The notes below the pieces were generated by a model. It was not told the DNA's origin. It did no database searches and saw only the letters and a program-made list of their open reading frames with translations. 64,000 nucleotides of DNA from Pelagicoccus sp. SDUM812003 (GTDB lineage Bacteria > Verrucomicrobiota > Verrucomicrobiia > Opitutales > Opitutaceae), in assembly GCF_031127815.1 (NCBI RefSeq), contig NZ_JARXHY010000015.1:1-64000 (forward strand), given 5' to 3'. A program made the translations under genes and the position numbers. This document shows, piece by piece, positions 54,577 to 61,979 of this stretch; the first letter of the stretch is position 1, and each line of letters begins with the position of its first letter.

Positions 54577-57057
54577 ATGCGTCTTCGAATCATTCTCCCG
54601 CCTAACCTGGAAACAAGCGCCCCTCGGGACGCCATCCCCACTAAGCTCGAGATCGAACTCTCACCGGGCAAAAATTCGGCTCCCGAAAAAGTCGGCATGG
54701 ACCAGCTCGCAGCTCTTGACGAAGCGGGCCGCGTGGCCGCGTTTTCTCTTCTGCAATGGGGAGGAGGAAAACTGGGCTCCTTCCTGCAGCTCGATCGCGA
54801 GCAGCTCGCGCAGCTCGTCACCCAGCTTAGCGGGCAGTCGTGCTTTTTCTGGGCCAACAAACCGAAGGAGCCGATCGATTGGATTTTCAGCGAACTCGTA
54901 GGCGTATCCGAACATTTAGGACAAGAGAGCTCCAAGGGAAACGAGCCCATCAGTGAGGAGCAGGAAATCGAGGACCTGGAGGAGCCTTCCGAGCCCGAAT
55001 TGCCCGACCTGTCCGGCTATGAAGGCACGCCGCTACGAGTGGATGGCTCGACCCACTACCTCGCTATCTCTCTACCGTCTCGGGAGCATCCCTGCTACGA
55101 CGAGATTCGCGAACTGGTGCAAAGCTATCGCTTCAAGCTCGAACCGGGAAACAGAAAATGGTGGCTGCGCGACCGGCACCAGACTTTGAATTTCCTGGGC
55201 GAGCATTGGGATGACCTAGAGCGTCGCTACGGGGCGGAGTTTTCAGCCAATTTCCAGCAGCGCGCCGCAGGGATTCCGGAAGCGAAAATCAAAACCGAAG
55301 TCATCGAAGAGAGAAACGGCTACAACGTCAGCGTATCCATCAGCGCCGGACAGGCTTCTGAGCGAGAAATCAGTCAAAGCCTGAACACCGGGAAAAGCTA
55401 CGTCGAAACCAATGGCAAGGTCTACTTGCTGCGCAAGGATCGGCTCAAGAATCTGCAAACCGCGCAAAAGAAACTCTCCCTCGATTTCAACGCCCCACTT
55501 CTTCACAACGGAAACTACAAAATACCGTACTCTCGAGGCGCGGAAGTGGAGGAGTGCCTTTCCGAGCTCAATCCCAACTTCAAGCCTCCCGCCACCTGGC
55601 GAGCTCGTAGCGAGGCGCTCAAGGACTTAACGAGACTCCCTGCTCCGAACCTCGACAGCTCGCTCGAAAACACCTTGAGAGGCTACCAGAAAACAGGCGT
55701 CGCTTGGCTGTATCATCTTTTCAATCACCAGCTAGGAGGCATCCTCGCTGACGAAATGGGTCTGGGCAAGACCCTGCAAGCCCTCTCCTTCATCAGCTCG
55801 CTAAAAGGTGGCGCGACTTCTTCGAAGACACGCTCTGCGACGCAACCCTCGCTCATCGTCTGCCCGGCATCGCTGGTGGAAAACTGGCGCCGCGAAGCGG
55901 CCAAGTTCGTCCCGCATCTCACCGTTTTCGCCAATCACGGGACCAACCGCCTTCAAAACGCGAGCGAATCCCTTCGCTACGATCTGATCATCACCTCGTA
56001 CGGCACCTTGATTCGCGATCGAAAGCTCTTCGCTGACATCTCGTTCCGATGCGTCATCGGGGATGAAGCCCAACACATAAAAAACCGCCGAACACTAAAC
56101 GCTAAAGCCATCGCCACGCTGCAGACAGAGGGACGTTTCCTGCTCACGGGTACTCCTATTGAAAACAGTATCCAAGATCTCATGTCGCTGCTCGACTTCA
56201 TCATGCCAGGTGGATGGAAGCCGATTCCCAATGGAGCTCGAGGGGATGAACGACGCTGGCACGAACGCCGCATTCTCGAGCAGGCAGCTCCCTACATTTT
56301 AAGAAGAACGAAACAAGCTGTGGCCACAGAGCTGCCGGAGAAGATCGAACAAGTGCTCTTCGTGGACATGACGCCGGAGCAAAAGAGCGTTTACGACAAT
56401 GCTCGTCGCTTCGCGGAAAACGAAATCTCGCAACTCGAAAAGAGCGGAGCCAGCGAGGGAGCGATTCGCATGAAGACGCTCACCCAGCTGCTTCGTCTCC
56501 GCCAGACCTGCTGCGATCCTCGTTTGATCGACGACAGCCTCAGGCCAGAGCATTCCTCCAAGCTCAACTCTTTCAGCGAACTTTTGGAGGAAGCCATGGA
56601 TGGCGAGCATCGCATCCTCGTTTTCTCCCAGTTCGTATCCTTGCTTTCGATACTGAAGGAACAACTGGAGGAACAGAGTATCCCCTACTGCTATATCGAT
56701 GGCTCGACCCGAAACCGCATGGCGGAAGTCGATCGTTTCAACGATTCTTCGAACATTCCCATCTTCCTCATATCGCTCAAAGCGGGCGGCACCGGACTCA
56801 ACCTCACCGCAGCCGATACCGTAGTGCACTTCGACCCTTGGTGGAATCCTGCTGCGGAAGCTCAAGCCACCGACCGAGCCCACCGTATCGGTCAGACCAA
56901 GGTCGTCACCAGCTACAAGCTCATCGTGAGCGATAGCGTGGAGGAAAAGGTGCTGCTCATGCAGAACCAGAAACGCAAGCTGCTGGAGGACATTTTCGAA
57001 GCCAGCGAAGCCGCAAACGCCAAGATCACCATGCAGGACCTGAAGGAGCTGATCTAG
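54577..57057 (+). CDS. SNF2-family helicase
   Basis: This 826-residue protein starts at the ATG at 54577. The SNF2/SWI2 motor starts around residue 370: GGILADEMGLGKTLQALSFI (Walker A), CVIGDEAQHIKN (motif II, DEAQ), FLLTGTPIEN, then helicase-C motifs ISLKAGGTGLNLTAADTVVH and DRAHRIGQTK. The N-terminal about 360 residues are a poorly defined region with a charged linker. The family remodels protein-DNA complexes or helps DNA repair and transcription; the exact role is unknown. It lies 52 bases after rsmG. Confidence 0.9.
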   Translation: MRLRIILPPNLETSAPRDAIPTKLEIELSPGKNSAPEKVGMDQLAALDEAGRVAAFSLLQWGGGKLGSFLQLDREQLAQLVTQLSGQSCFFWANKPKEPIDWIFSELVGVSEHLGQESSKGNEPISEEQEIEDLEEPSEPELPDLSGYEGTPLRVDGSTHYLAISLPSREHPCYDEIRELVQSYRFKLEPGNRKWWLRDRHQTLNFLGEHWDDLERRYGAEFSANFQQRAAGIPEAKIKTEVIEERNGYNVSVSISAGQASEREISQSLNTGKSYVETNGKVYLLRKDRLKNLQTAQKKLSLDFNAPLLHNGNYKIPYSRGAEVEECLSELNPNFKPPATWRARSEALKDLTRLPAPNLDSSLENTLRGYQKTGVAWLYHLFNHQLGGILADEMGLGKTLQALSFISSLKGGATSSKTRSATQPSLIVCPASLVENWRREAAKFVPHLTVFANHGTNRLQNASESLRYDLIITSYGTLIRDRKLFADISFRCVIGDEAQHIKNRRTLNAKAIATLQTEGRFLLTGTPIENSIQDLMSLLDFIMPGGWKPIPNGARGDERRWHERRILEQAAPYILRRTKQAVATELPEKIEQVLFVDMTPEQKSVYDNARRFAENEISQLEKSGASEGAIRMKTLTQLLRLRQTCCDPRLIDDSLRPEHSSKLNSFSELLEEAMDGEHRILVFSQFVSLLSILKEQLEEQSIPYCYIDGSTRNRMAEVDRFNDSSNIPIFLISLKAGGTGLNLTAADTVVHFDPWWNPAAEAQATDRAHRIGQTKVVTSYKLIVSDSVEEKVLLMQNQKRKLLEDIFEASEAANAKITMQDLKELI

Positions 57058-57072
57058 CAGCGTTTTCCGTTC

Positions 57073-57112
57073 AGGTAGGGCGTGACCGCCGGGCACGCCG
57101 CCAAGGCAACCT
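57073..57112. repeat. GC-rich palindromic repeat (REP-like)
   Basis: An inner palindrome GGCGTG-ACCGCCGGG-CACGCC (57079-57099) is enclosed by AGGT (57073-57076) and ACCT (57109-57112). It lies between the convergent helicase and DUF2007 genes and resembles the elements near 32614 and 37872. Confidence 0.5.
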
Positions 57113-57160
57113 AGTTTCACCGTGCGCAACAAAACAAAAAAACGACAAAGCTGGATTCGC

Positions 57161-57559
57161 CTACTCCGTCTCGATCCCCTTCTCGCTCTGCCGCACCTTG
57201 AAGCTACGTCGGCAGGCTCGACAATCCGCCTTTCGCGATACCACCGGGACCAGCAAAGTTCCGAGAATGATGAACAACGCCGTGATGCCGCTGAGCTGAC
57301 GCAAGGCCACGTCCGAAGAACCGCAATGCGGGCAGCTAAAACTCGATTCCTCCGCTCGGGGCAGGTTCATGAGCTCGATCGCTTGTTCGTATTCGGAATC
57401 TGGAACTTCCACCTTAACGCCTCCGACCGCTTGCGTGTAGAGCCACTGCACGCTCGACATGTTGTCGTCCCTCACATTGGGGTGCAGCCCATTGCCTTCC
57501 AGCATCGAAGCGAAAAGGTGGGCGTCCTCGGACTTGGTAAAACTGTTAACCGTTCTCAA
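57161..57559 (-). CDS. DUF2007 domain protein with zinc ribbon and membrane helix
   Basis: This 132-residue protein has an N-terminal DUF2007 (putative signal-transducing) domain (about 1-65: FTKSEDAHLFASMLEGNGLH, VKVEVPDSEYEQAIELM), a zinc-ribbon-like CPHCGSSDV at about 75-85, one membrane helix (ITALFIILGTLLVPVV, about 94-109) and a second CRACRRSF pair. The four cysteines could form one zinc site folded back across the helix. Function unknown. It is 4 bases downstream of the exonuclease gene on the same strand, so probably an operon. Confidence 0.75.
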   Translation of the reverse strand: MRTVNSFTKSEDAHLFASMLEGNGLHPNVRDDNMSSVQWLYTQAVGGVKVEVPDSEYEQAIELMNLPRAEESSFSCPHCGSSDVALRQLSGITALFIILGTLLVPVVSRKADCRACRRSFKVRQSEKGIETE

Positions 57560-57563
57560 ATTG

Positions 57564-58436
57564 CTATAGCCGCTTGTCGCAGAGTTTTTTCAATCGATCC
57601 CACTCCTCGATGTAGCGTTCGAAGTGCTTCTTCCCGCCATCGATCTCCACCTCCATCAAGGCTCTCACCAGAACCTGCTCGTGTTCGTAGGCCGTAGCGC
57701 TGAGCAAACCTGCGAAGTGAGCGATGCGAGCCCAAAGCAGATGGGTGGTGATGGCATCGAACTCATTATAGTCCAAAATCGCCTGCAAGTTCCCTTGCAA
57801 CCAAAGATCGGATACGAAACCGCCTTCCGTGTCCACTTTTCCAGGAATTCCCGATAGCGTCGCGATCTCGTGCAGTTTCGGTGTCTGCCCCCAACGACCA
57901 ACCATCGGCGCCATATCCACATTGTGGTCACCGCTGGTGGCAAAATAGTCGACGCCCTCCCATGGCTTGTTCGGGCGCTCGCCCATGCCTTGACCGAAGA
58001 GGCCGTTCACGATCGCTCGCTGCACGATGATCGGCACATCCGCATTATGGGAGTTGTAGCCGACCAGTTGCGGTTTGCGGGAGCCGATCGCCTTGAGCAG
58101 CATTTTCAGGATGGTGCGCTCCTTAGCCTTTTCAGGATCTTCGGCCGTGGCAGGCAGCGTGACCAGCTTCAGTTTCACCTCTCCTTTCGATACCTCGCGC
58201 AGTACCCCAGAAACGGATACGATGCGACAAAGCACGGTCTTAAGATAAGGTTGAGGGTTCTCTTCCGTGGCCCCGCCTTCGTGCCAGAGACGTTTCATGG
58301 CCTCCAACGGTCCATGGGCTTGGGTGATGTCCGTCCCATACAGGATTTCCGCGCTGAGCGGATCGGGGATCCACTCAAGATCGAATGAAAAGAGACAAGG
58401 CTCGATGGTTTTTAACACGGAGGAGCTATGACGCAT
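57564..58436 (-). CDS. PolB-type predicted 3'-5' exonuclease
   Basis: This 290-residue protein starts at the ATG at 58436 (MRHSSSVLKTIEPCLFSFDL). It resembles the predicted 3'-5' exonuclease related to the DNA polymerase B exonuclease domain. Acidic DEDD-type motifs are FDLEWIPD, LVGYNSHNADVPIIV and ILDYNEFDAITTHLLW. It should degrade single-stranded DNA or RNA ends; the real substrate is not known. It is divergent from the bisphosphate nucleotidase gene and coupled with the DUF2007 gene. Confidence 0.82.
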   Translation of the reverse strand: MRHSSSVLKTIEPCLFSFDLEWIPDPLSAEILYGTDITQAHGPLEAMKRLWHEGGATEENPQPYLKTVLCRIVSVSGVLREVSKGEVKLKLVTLPATAEDPEKAKERTILKMLLKAIGSRKPQLVGYNSHNADVPIIVQRAIVNGLFGQGMGERPNKPWEGVDYFATSGDHNVDMAPMVGRWGQTPKLHEIATLSGIPGKVDTEGGFVSDLWLQGNLQAILDYNEFDAITTHLLWARIAHFAGLLSATAYEHEQVLVRALMEVEIDGGKKHFERYIEEWDRLKKLCDKRL

Positions 58437-58525
58437 TTTTCGGCTCTTGTTAAGTCTTTCTTCGCTCGCTTCACCTCCTTGGCAAAGAACTTGCAAAGGG
58501 TCGGTCGGAATCCATCTTGAATCAC

Positions 58526-59521
58526 ATGCCTTACTCTGAAGAGCTCGCTGTAGCCAAAGAAGCAGTACGCAAGGCGTCCTTGCTCTGCTCCGCCGCCCAA
58601 GCTGGCCTCGTCGATAGCGAAAAGCACGACAAAGCCGACAAGTCTCCCGTCACCGTGGCGGACTATGGAGCTCAAGCGCTCGTTCTCAACACGTTGGCCA
58701 AAGCCTTCCCGGAAGATCCAGCGGTGGGCGAAGAGGATTCCAGCGACTTGCGGCAGACGGAAAATGCCGAGCTCTTCGAGCGCGTGGTGGACTACGTGCG
58801 AAAAATCGACCCTGCACTCGACGCGGAGGGCATTCTCGCCGCCATCGACCGAGGATCGCACGGCGGCGGCCCAAAGGGACGCTTTTGGACGCTCGACCCG
58901 ATCGACGGCACCAAAGGATTTCTTCGCGGCGAGCAATACGCGGTGGCCCTGGCGTTGATCGAGAACGGCGAGGTCGTTCTCGGCGTTCTCGGCTGCCCTA
59001 ACCTTCCCATCGATCCCGCTGACGAAAATTCGGAAAAGGGCTGCCTGCTGTTCGCCACCAAGGGGTCTGGCGCCTTCCAGGCACCATTGAGCGATTTAGA
59101 TAAGGTGTCGCCGGTCAAAGTCGATTCGGTAGCAGAACCCAGCAAGGCGGTCTTTTGCGAATCCGTCGAATCCGGCCACACCGCTCACGTCCGCTCCGCG
59201 GCCATCAGCGAATCTCTAAAAACCGAGGTCGAGCCCTTCCGCATGGACAGCCAGTGCAAGTACGCCGCGGTGTCGCGCGGCCAGGCCTCCGTCTACCTGC
59301 GGCTCCCCACTCGTCCGGGGTACGAGGAAAAGATCTGGGACCACGCCGCCGGCTTCATGGTGCTGATCGAAGCAGGTGGAAAAATCGCCGACACCTTCGG
59401 CAAGCCGCTTGATTTCTCCATTGGCCGAACCTTGAAGGAAAACAAAGGCATCGTCGCCACCTCTCCGCTCGTTTTCGACCAAGTCGTGAGGGCGGTGGTC
59501 GCATCCGGAGCCCCCGCCTAG
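58526..59521 (+). CDS. cysQ: 3'(2'),5'-bisphosphate nucleotidase (HAL2/SAL1 type)
   Basis: This 331-residue enzyme, starting at the ATG at 58526, hydrolyses 3'-phosphoadenosine 5'-phosphate to AMP, removing a by-product of sulfate assimilation and sulfation. The metal-binding motifs GEEDSS, WTLDPIDGTKGFLRGEQYAV and IWDHAAGFMVLIEAGGKIAD are present. The long stretch GEQYAVALALIENGEVVLGV is more like eukaryotic HAL2/SAL1 than short bacterial CysQ. Related inositol-monophosphatase activity cannot be excluded. Confidence 0.85.
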   Translation: MPYSEELAVAKEAVRKASLLCSAAQAGLVDSEKHDKADKSPVTVADYGAQALVLNTLAKAFPEDPAVGEEDSSDLRQTENAELFERVVDYVRKIDPALDAEGILAAIDRGSHGGGPKGRFWTLDPIDGTKGFLRGEQYAVALALIENGEVVLGVLGCPNLPIDPADENSEKGCLLFATKGSGAFQAPLSDLDKVSPVKVDSVAEPSKAVFCESVESGHTAHVRSAAISESLKTEVEPFRMDSQCKYAAVSRGQASVYLRLPTRPGYEEKIWDHAAGFMVLIEAGGKIADTFGKPLDFSIGRTLKENKGIVATSPLVFDQVVRAVVASGAPA

Positions 59522-59766
59522 CCAGCCTCTCGCCACGGCCTGCCGCTCCTTTTTCCCGCCTTCCACTCCAAGCTCGACCCATCCGGAGCTACCAGGGAAA
59601 CGCCCGCCTGGCAGAGAAAATCCCCCTCTCGCTCGACCGGAGATGCCCTCATTCTCCATCGGAGAGGAGGCCTCTGCGAGAATGCTCATTTGACCCTTGG
59701 GTGGCAGACCTCTCAAGTTTGAGCGCCACGAAACGATAATAGAGTGCAAAGCCTATACGCAGCACT

Positions 59767-61071
59767 CTGAAAACGTTCGCCCCAACCGCAGCCTTCTCCG
59801 CAGGCGCCAGCCACCACGCTTGGCGCGCAATTGCCTGCGCCCTTGTCGCCAGTGCGCTCGGCTTGTCCGCCTTGTCCGGTCAGAGCTTGCGAGAGGCCTT
59901 GGAGATCGCTCTCGAGCGCTATCCCAAAACGAAAGCCCTCGAGTCGCGGGTCGCGGGAGAAGAGCAGCGGCTAAGCATCGAGCGAGCCAGCCTCCGTCCC
60001 CAGCTTAGCCTCAACCTGCGTGGAGGCGAGGAGCGCTTCACCAACACCCTCGGGGAACGGCTCCTGGACGAAAACGGCAGCGCCGCCTTGCAGGGACGCC
60101 AGCTGCTGTACGACGGCGGAAACGCCCGGGCCCGCATCCGCGAAGCTCGAGCGAACCTGAAGACGAGCCAGCATTCCTTGGAACGGGTCCGCCAGGACGT
60201 CGCCCTCGAGCTGGCCATCTCCTACGTCAACATTCTCAAATTCACCCACCTCACCGAGCTGGCGGAACAAAATGTAAGCCTGCATCGCGAATCGCTGCAA
60301 AAGATCGAGAGCAAGTTCGAAGCCGGCGCGGGCCCGCGGGCCGATGTCATGCTGGTGCGGGGTCGCCTCGCCATGGCTCAAGCGGGTCTGGAGGCCCGAA
60401 AGCGTCAGCTCAAAAGCGCCCACACCGCCTACCTGAAGCTGACCGGAGCCCTGCCCGGTGAGCTGATCGAACCTGAGTTTCCGGAATGGGCCATGCCCAA
60501 TTCCATCGACGAAATCGATTTCTCGAAAAACCCGGAGGTGCGGGTGGCTCGCTCCGAGCTGGAGGCCACCGTCTCCCGTCGCGACTCAGCGGAAAGCGCC
60601 TATCGGCCTCGCCTCAATTTCGTGGTGGAGGGAAACGCTCTTGAATCCGGCCGCTACGAGCACTTGCAAGAGGACGCCACCGCTCTGCTCACCCTTTCCT
60701 ACAACCTCTTCGACGGCGGCAAACGCAAAGCCGAAGTCCGCAAAGCCAACGCCCATATCACCGAGGCGGACTGGAAGCTGCAGGACGCCCTTGCGGAAAC
60801 GGAAACCGCTTTCGCCAACGCCTGGAACGAACTCGTCAGCATCGAGGAGCGTATTTACCTTCTGGAGACGCATCGCGACGCCATCGAATCCGTAGTCGAC
60901 GCCTACCATGAGCAGTTCGAACTAGGGAAACGACCGCTCATCAATCTGCTCGACGTGGAAAACGAACTTTTCTCCGCCCGCTCGTCTGTGCAAGAGGAGC
61001 GTTTCAATCGTCTTCAGGCCGCCTACCGCATCCTCGCCGCAACGGGCGAACTCGTATCCACCCTTCTCTGA
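59767..61071 (+). CDS. TolC-family outer-membrane efflux/secretion protein
   Basis: This OMF-type channel has the two-fold repeat of the TolC family (ALEIALERYPKTKALESRVA; NPEVRVARSELEATVSRRDS) with helical barrel segments and a final AAYRILAATGELVSTLL. The first standard start (TTG at 59863) would remove the signal peptide. Translating upstream gives KTFAPTAAFSAGASHHAWRA plus a hydrophobic IACALVASALGLSALSG, so the real start is probably a CTG at 59767 (or ATA at 59755); the frame opens after a stop at 59740. With the following RR-PAS and ABC genes it forms a type I secretion operon. Confidence 0.85.
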   Translation: MKTFAPTAAFSAGASHHAWRAIACALVASALGLSALSGQSLREALEIALERYPKTKALESRVAGEEQRLSIERASLRPQLSLNLRGGEERFTNTLGERLLDENGSAALQGRQLLYDGGNARARIREARANLKTSQHSLERVRQDVALELAISYVNILKFTHLTELAEQNVSLHRESLQKIESKFEAGAGPRADVMLVRGRLAMAQAGLEARKRQLKSAHTAYLKLTGALPGELIEPEFPEWAMPNSIDEIDFSKNPEVRVARSELEATVSRRDSAESAYRPRLNFVVEGNALESGRYEHLQEDATALLTLSYNLFDGGKRKAEVRKANAHITEADWKLQDALAETETAFANAWNELVSIEERIYLLETHRDAIESVVDAYHEQFELGKRPLINLLDVENELFSARSSVQEERFNRLQAAYRILAATGELVSTLL

Positions 61072-61103
61072 CACATCGCCCCATCCCTAAGGATCCCTAC
61101 CAT

Positions 61104-61979
61104 ATGAACGACGCATCAAATCCGGAAACTCCCAAAGGCCAACTTCGCGTACTCATCGTCGAAGACTCGAAGATCGAGGCCAAGTTCACCGCGAACCTTC
61201 TCAAGAAGAATGGCTACCAGGTGACAAGCGAGCGCGTGGAGACCGAGGAGGACATGACGCGTCAGATCGAGCAGCACGAATGGGATTTGGTGATCTCGGA
61301 CTACCAGATGCCCGACTTCGACGGAATGCGAGCGCTCAAGGTTTTCAAACGGTACGAGCTAGAAATCCCGTTCATCCTCGTCTCTGGAAAGATCGGGGAA
61401 GAAGCGGCGGTGGACCTCATGAAGCAGGGCGCCCACGACTACATCATGAAGGGCAATACCACCCGATTGATCCCTGCTATCGAGAGCCAGCTGAAGGTCG
61501 CAGCCAATCGTCGCGAACGTCGCCGCCTGGAGCAGAAGCTCCGCGAAAGCGAAGCCCAGTACCGCGGTTTCTTCGAAAACGCTGCGATCGGCATCTTTCG
61601 ATGCGAGGAGGATTCGCGTATCCAGGATGTTAATCGTTTTCTAGCCCACGCTCTAGGTTTCGAGAGCAGAGAAGACTGCATTCGCGTGCTGGAAAAGTTG
61701 ATACCTGAGGTCTACGACGCCCAGACCCGCCAAGCCACCACGGTAGAGCTTGCGGATCAAGCCAGACAAGGCGGACGTTTCGAAGCGGTCTTCCATCGTC
61801 AAAACGGTTCCGTGATGGAAGCCATCGTAAACGTCTGGGCGATCGAGGACGAAACGAGACGCACCACGTATCTTGAGGGAACCATCGAGGATGTGACCGA
61901 GCAGCGCGAAATGGAACGTAAACTACGCGAGATGGAGCAGCTCCACGAGTCGCTCATCGACCTGACCTCCAACCTCTAA
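61104..61979 (+). CDS. Response regulator with PAS domain
   Basis: This 291-residue protein has a receiver domain (about 12-128) with D66 in LVISDYQMPDFDG and the GAHDYIMKGNTTRLIPAIE end, a coiled linker (about 130-150) and a PAS domain (about 150-270; FFENAAIGIFRCEEDSRI), ending in a short coil. It has no kinase, cyclase or DNA-binding domain, so it should act by protein contact or as a phosphate sink. It lies between the TolC and ABC genes; its stop overlaps the ABC start (TAATG). Confidence 0.88.
   Translation: MNDASNPETPKGQLRVLIVEDSKIEAKFTANLLKKNGYQVTSERVETEEDMTRQIEQHEWDLVISDYQMPDFDGMRALKVFKRYELEIPFILVSGKIGEEAAVDLMKQGAHDYIMKGNTTRLIPAIESQLKVAANRRERRRLEQKLRESEAQYRGFFENAAIGIFRCEEDSRIQDVNRFLAHALGFESREDCIRVLEKLIPEVYDAQTRQATTVELADQARQGGRFEAVFHRQNGSVMEAIVNVWAIEDETRRTTYLEGTIEDVTEQREMERKLREMEQLHESLIDLTSNL

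Noticed and set aside
53817-54950. A 377-codon minus-strand frame across rsmG and the start of the helicase
   Set aside because: It overlaps two well-supported genes on the other strand and has no recognisable domain or ribosome binding site.
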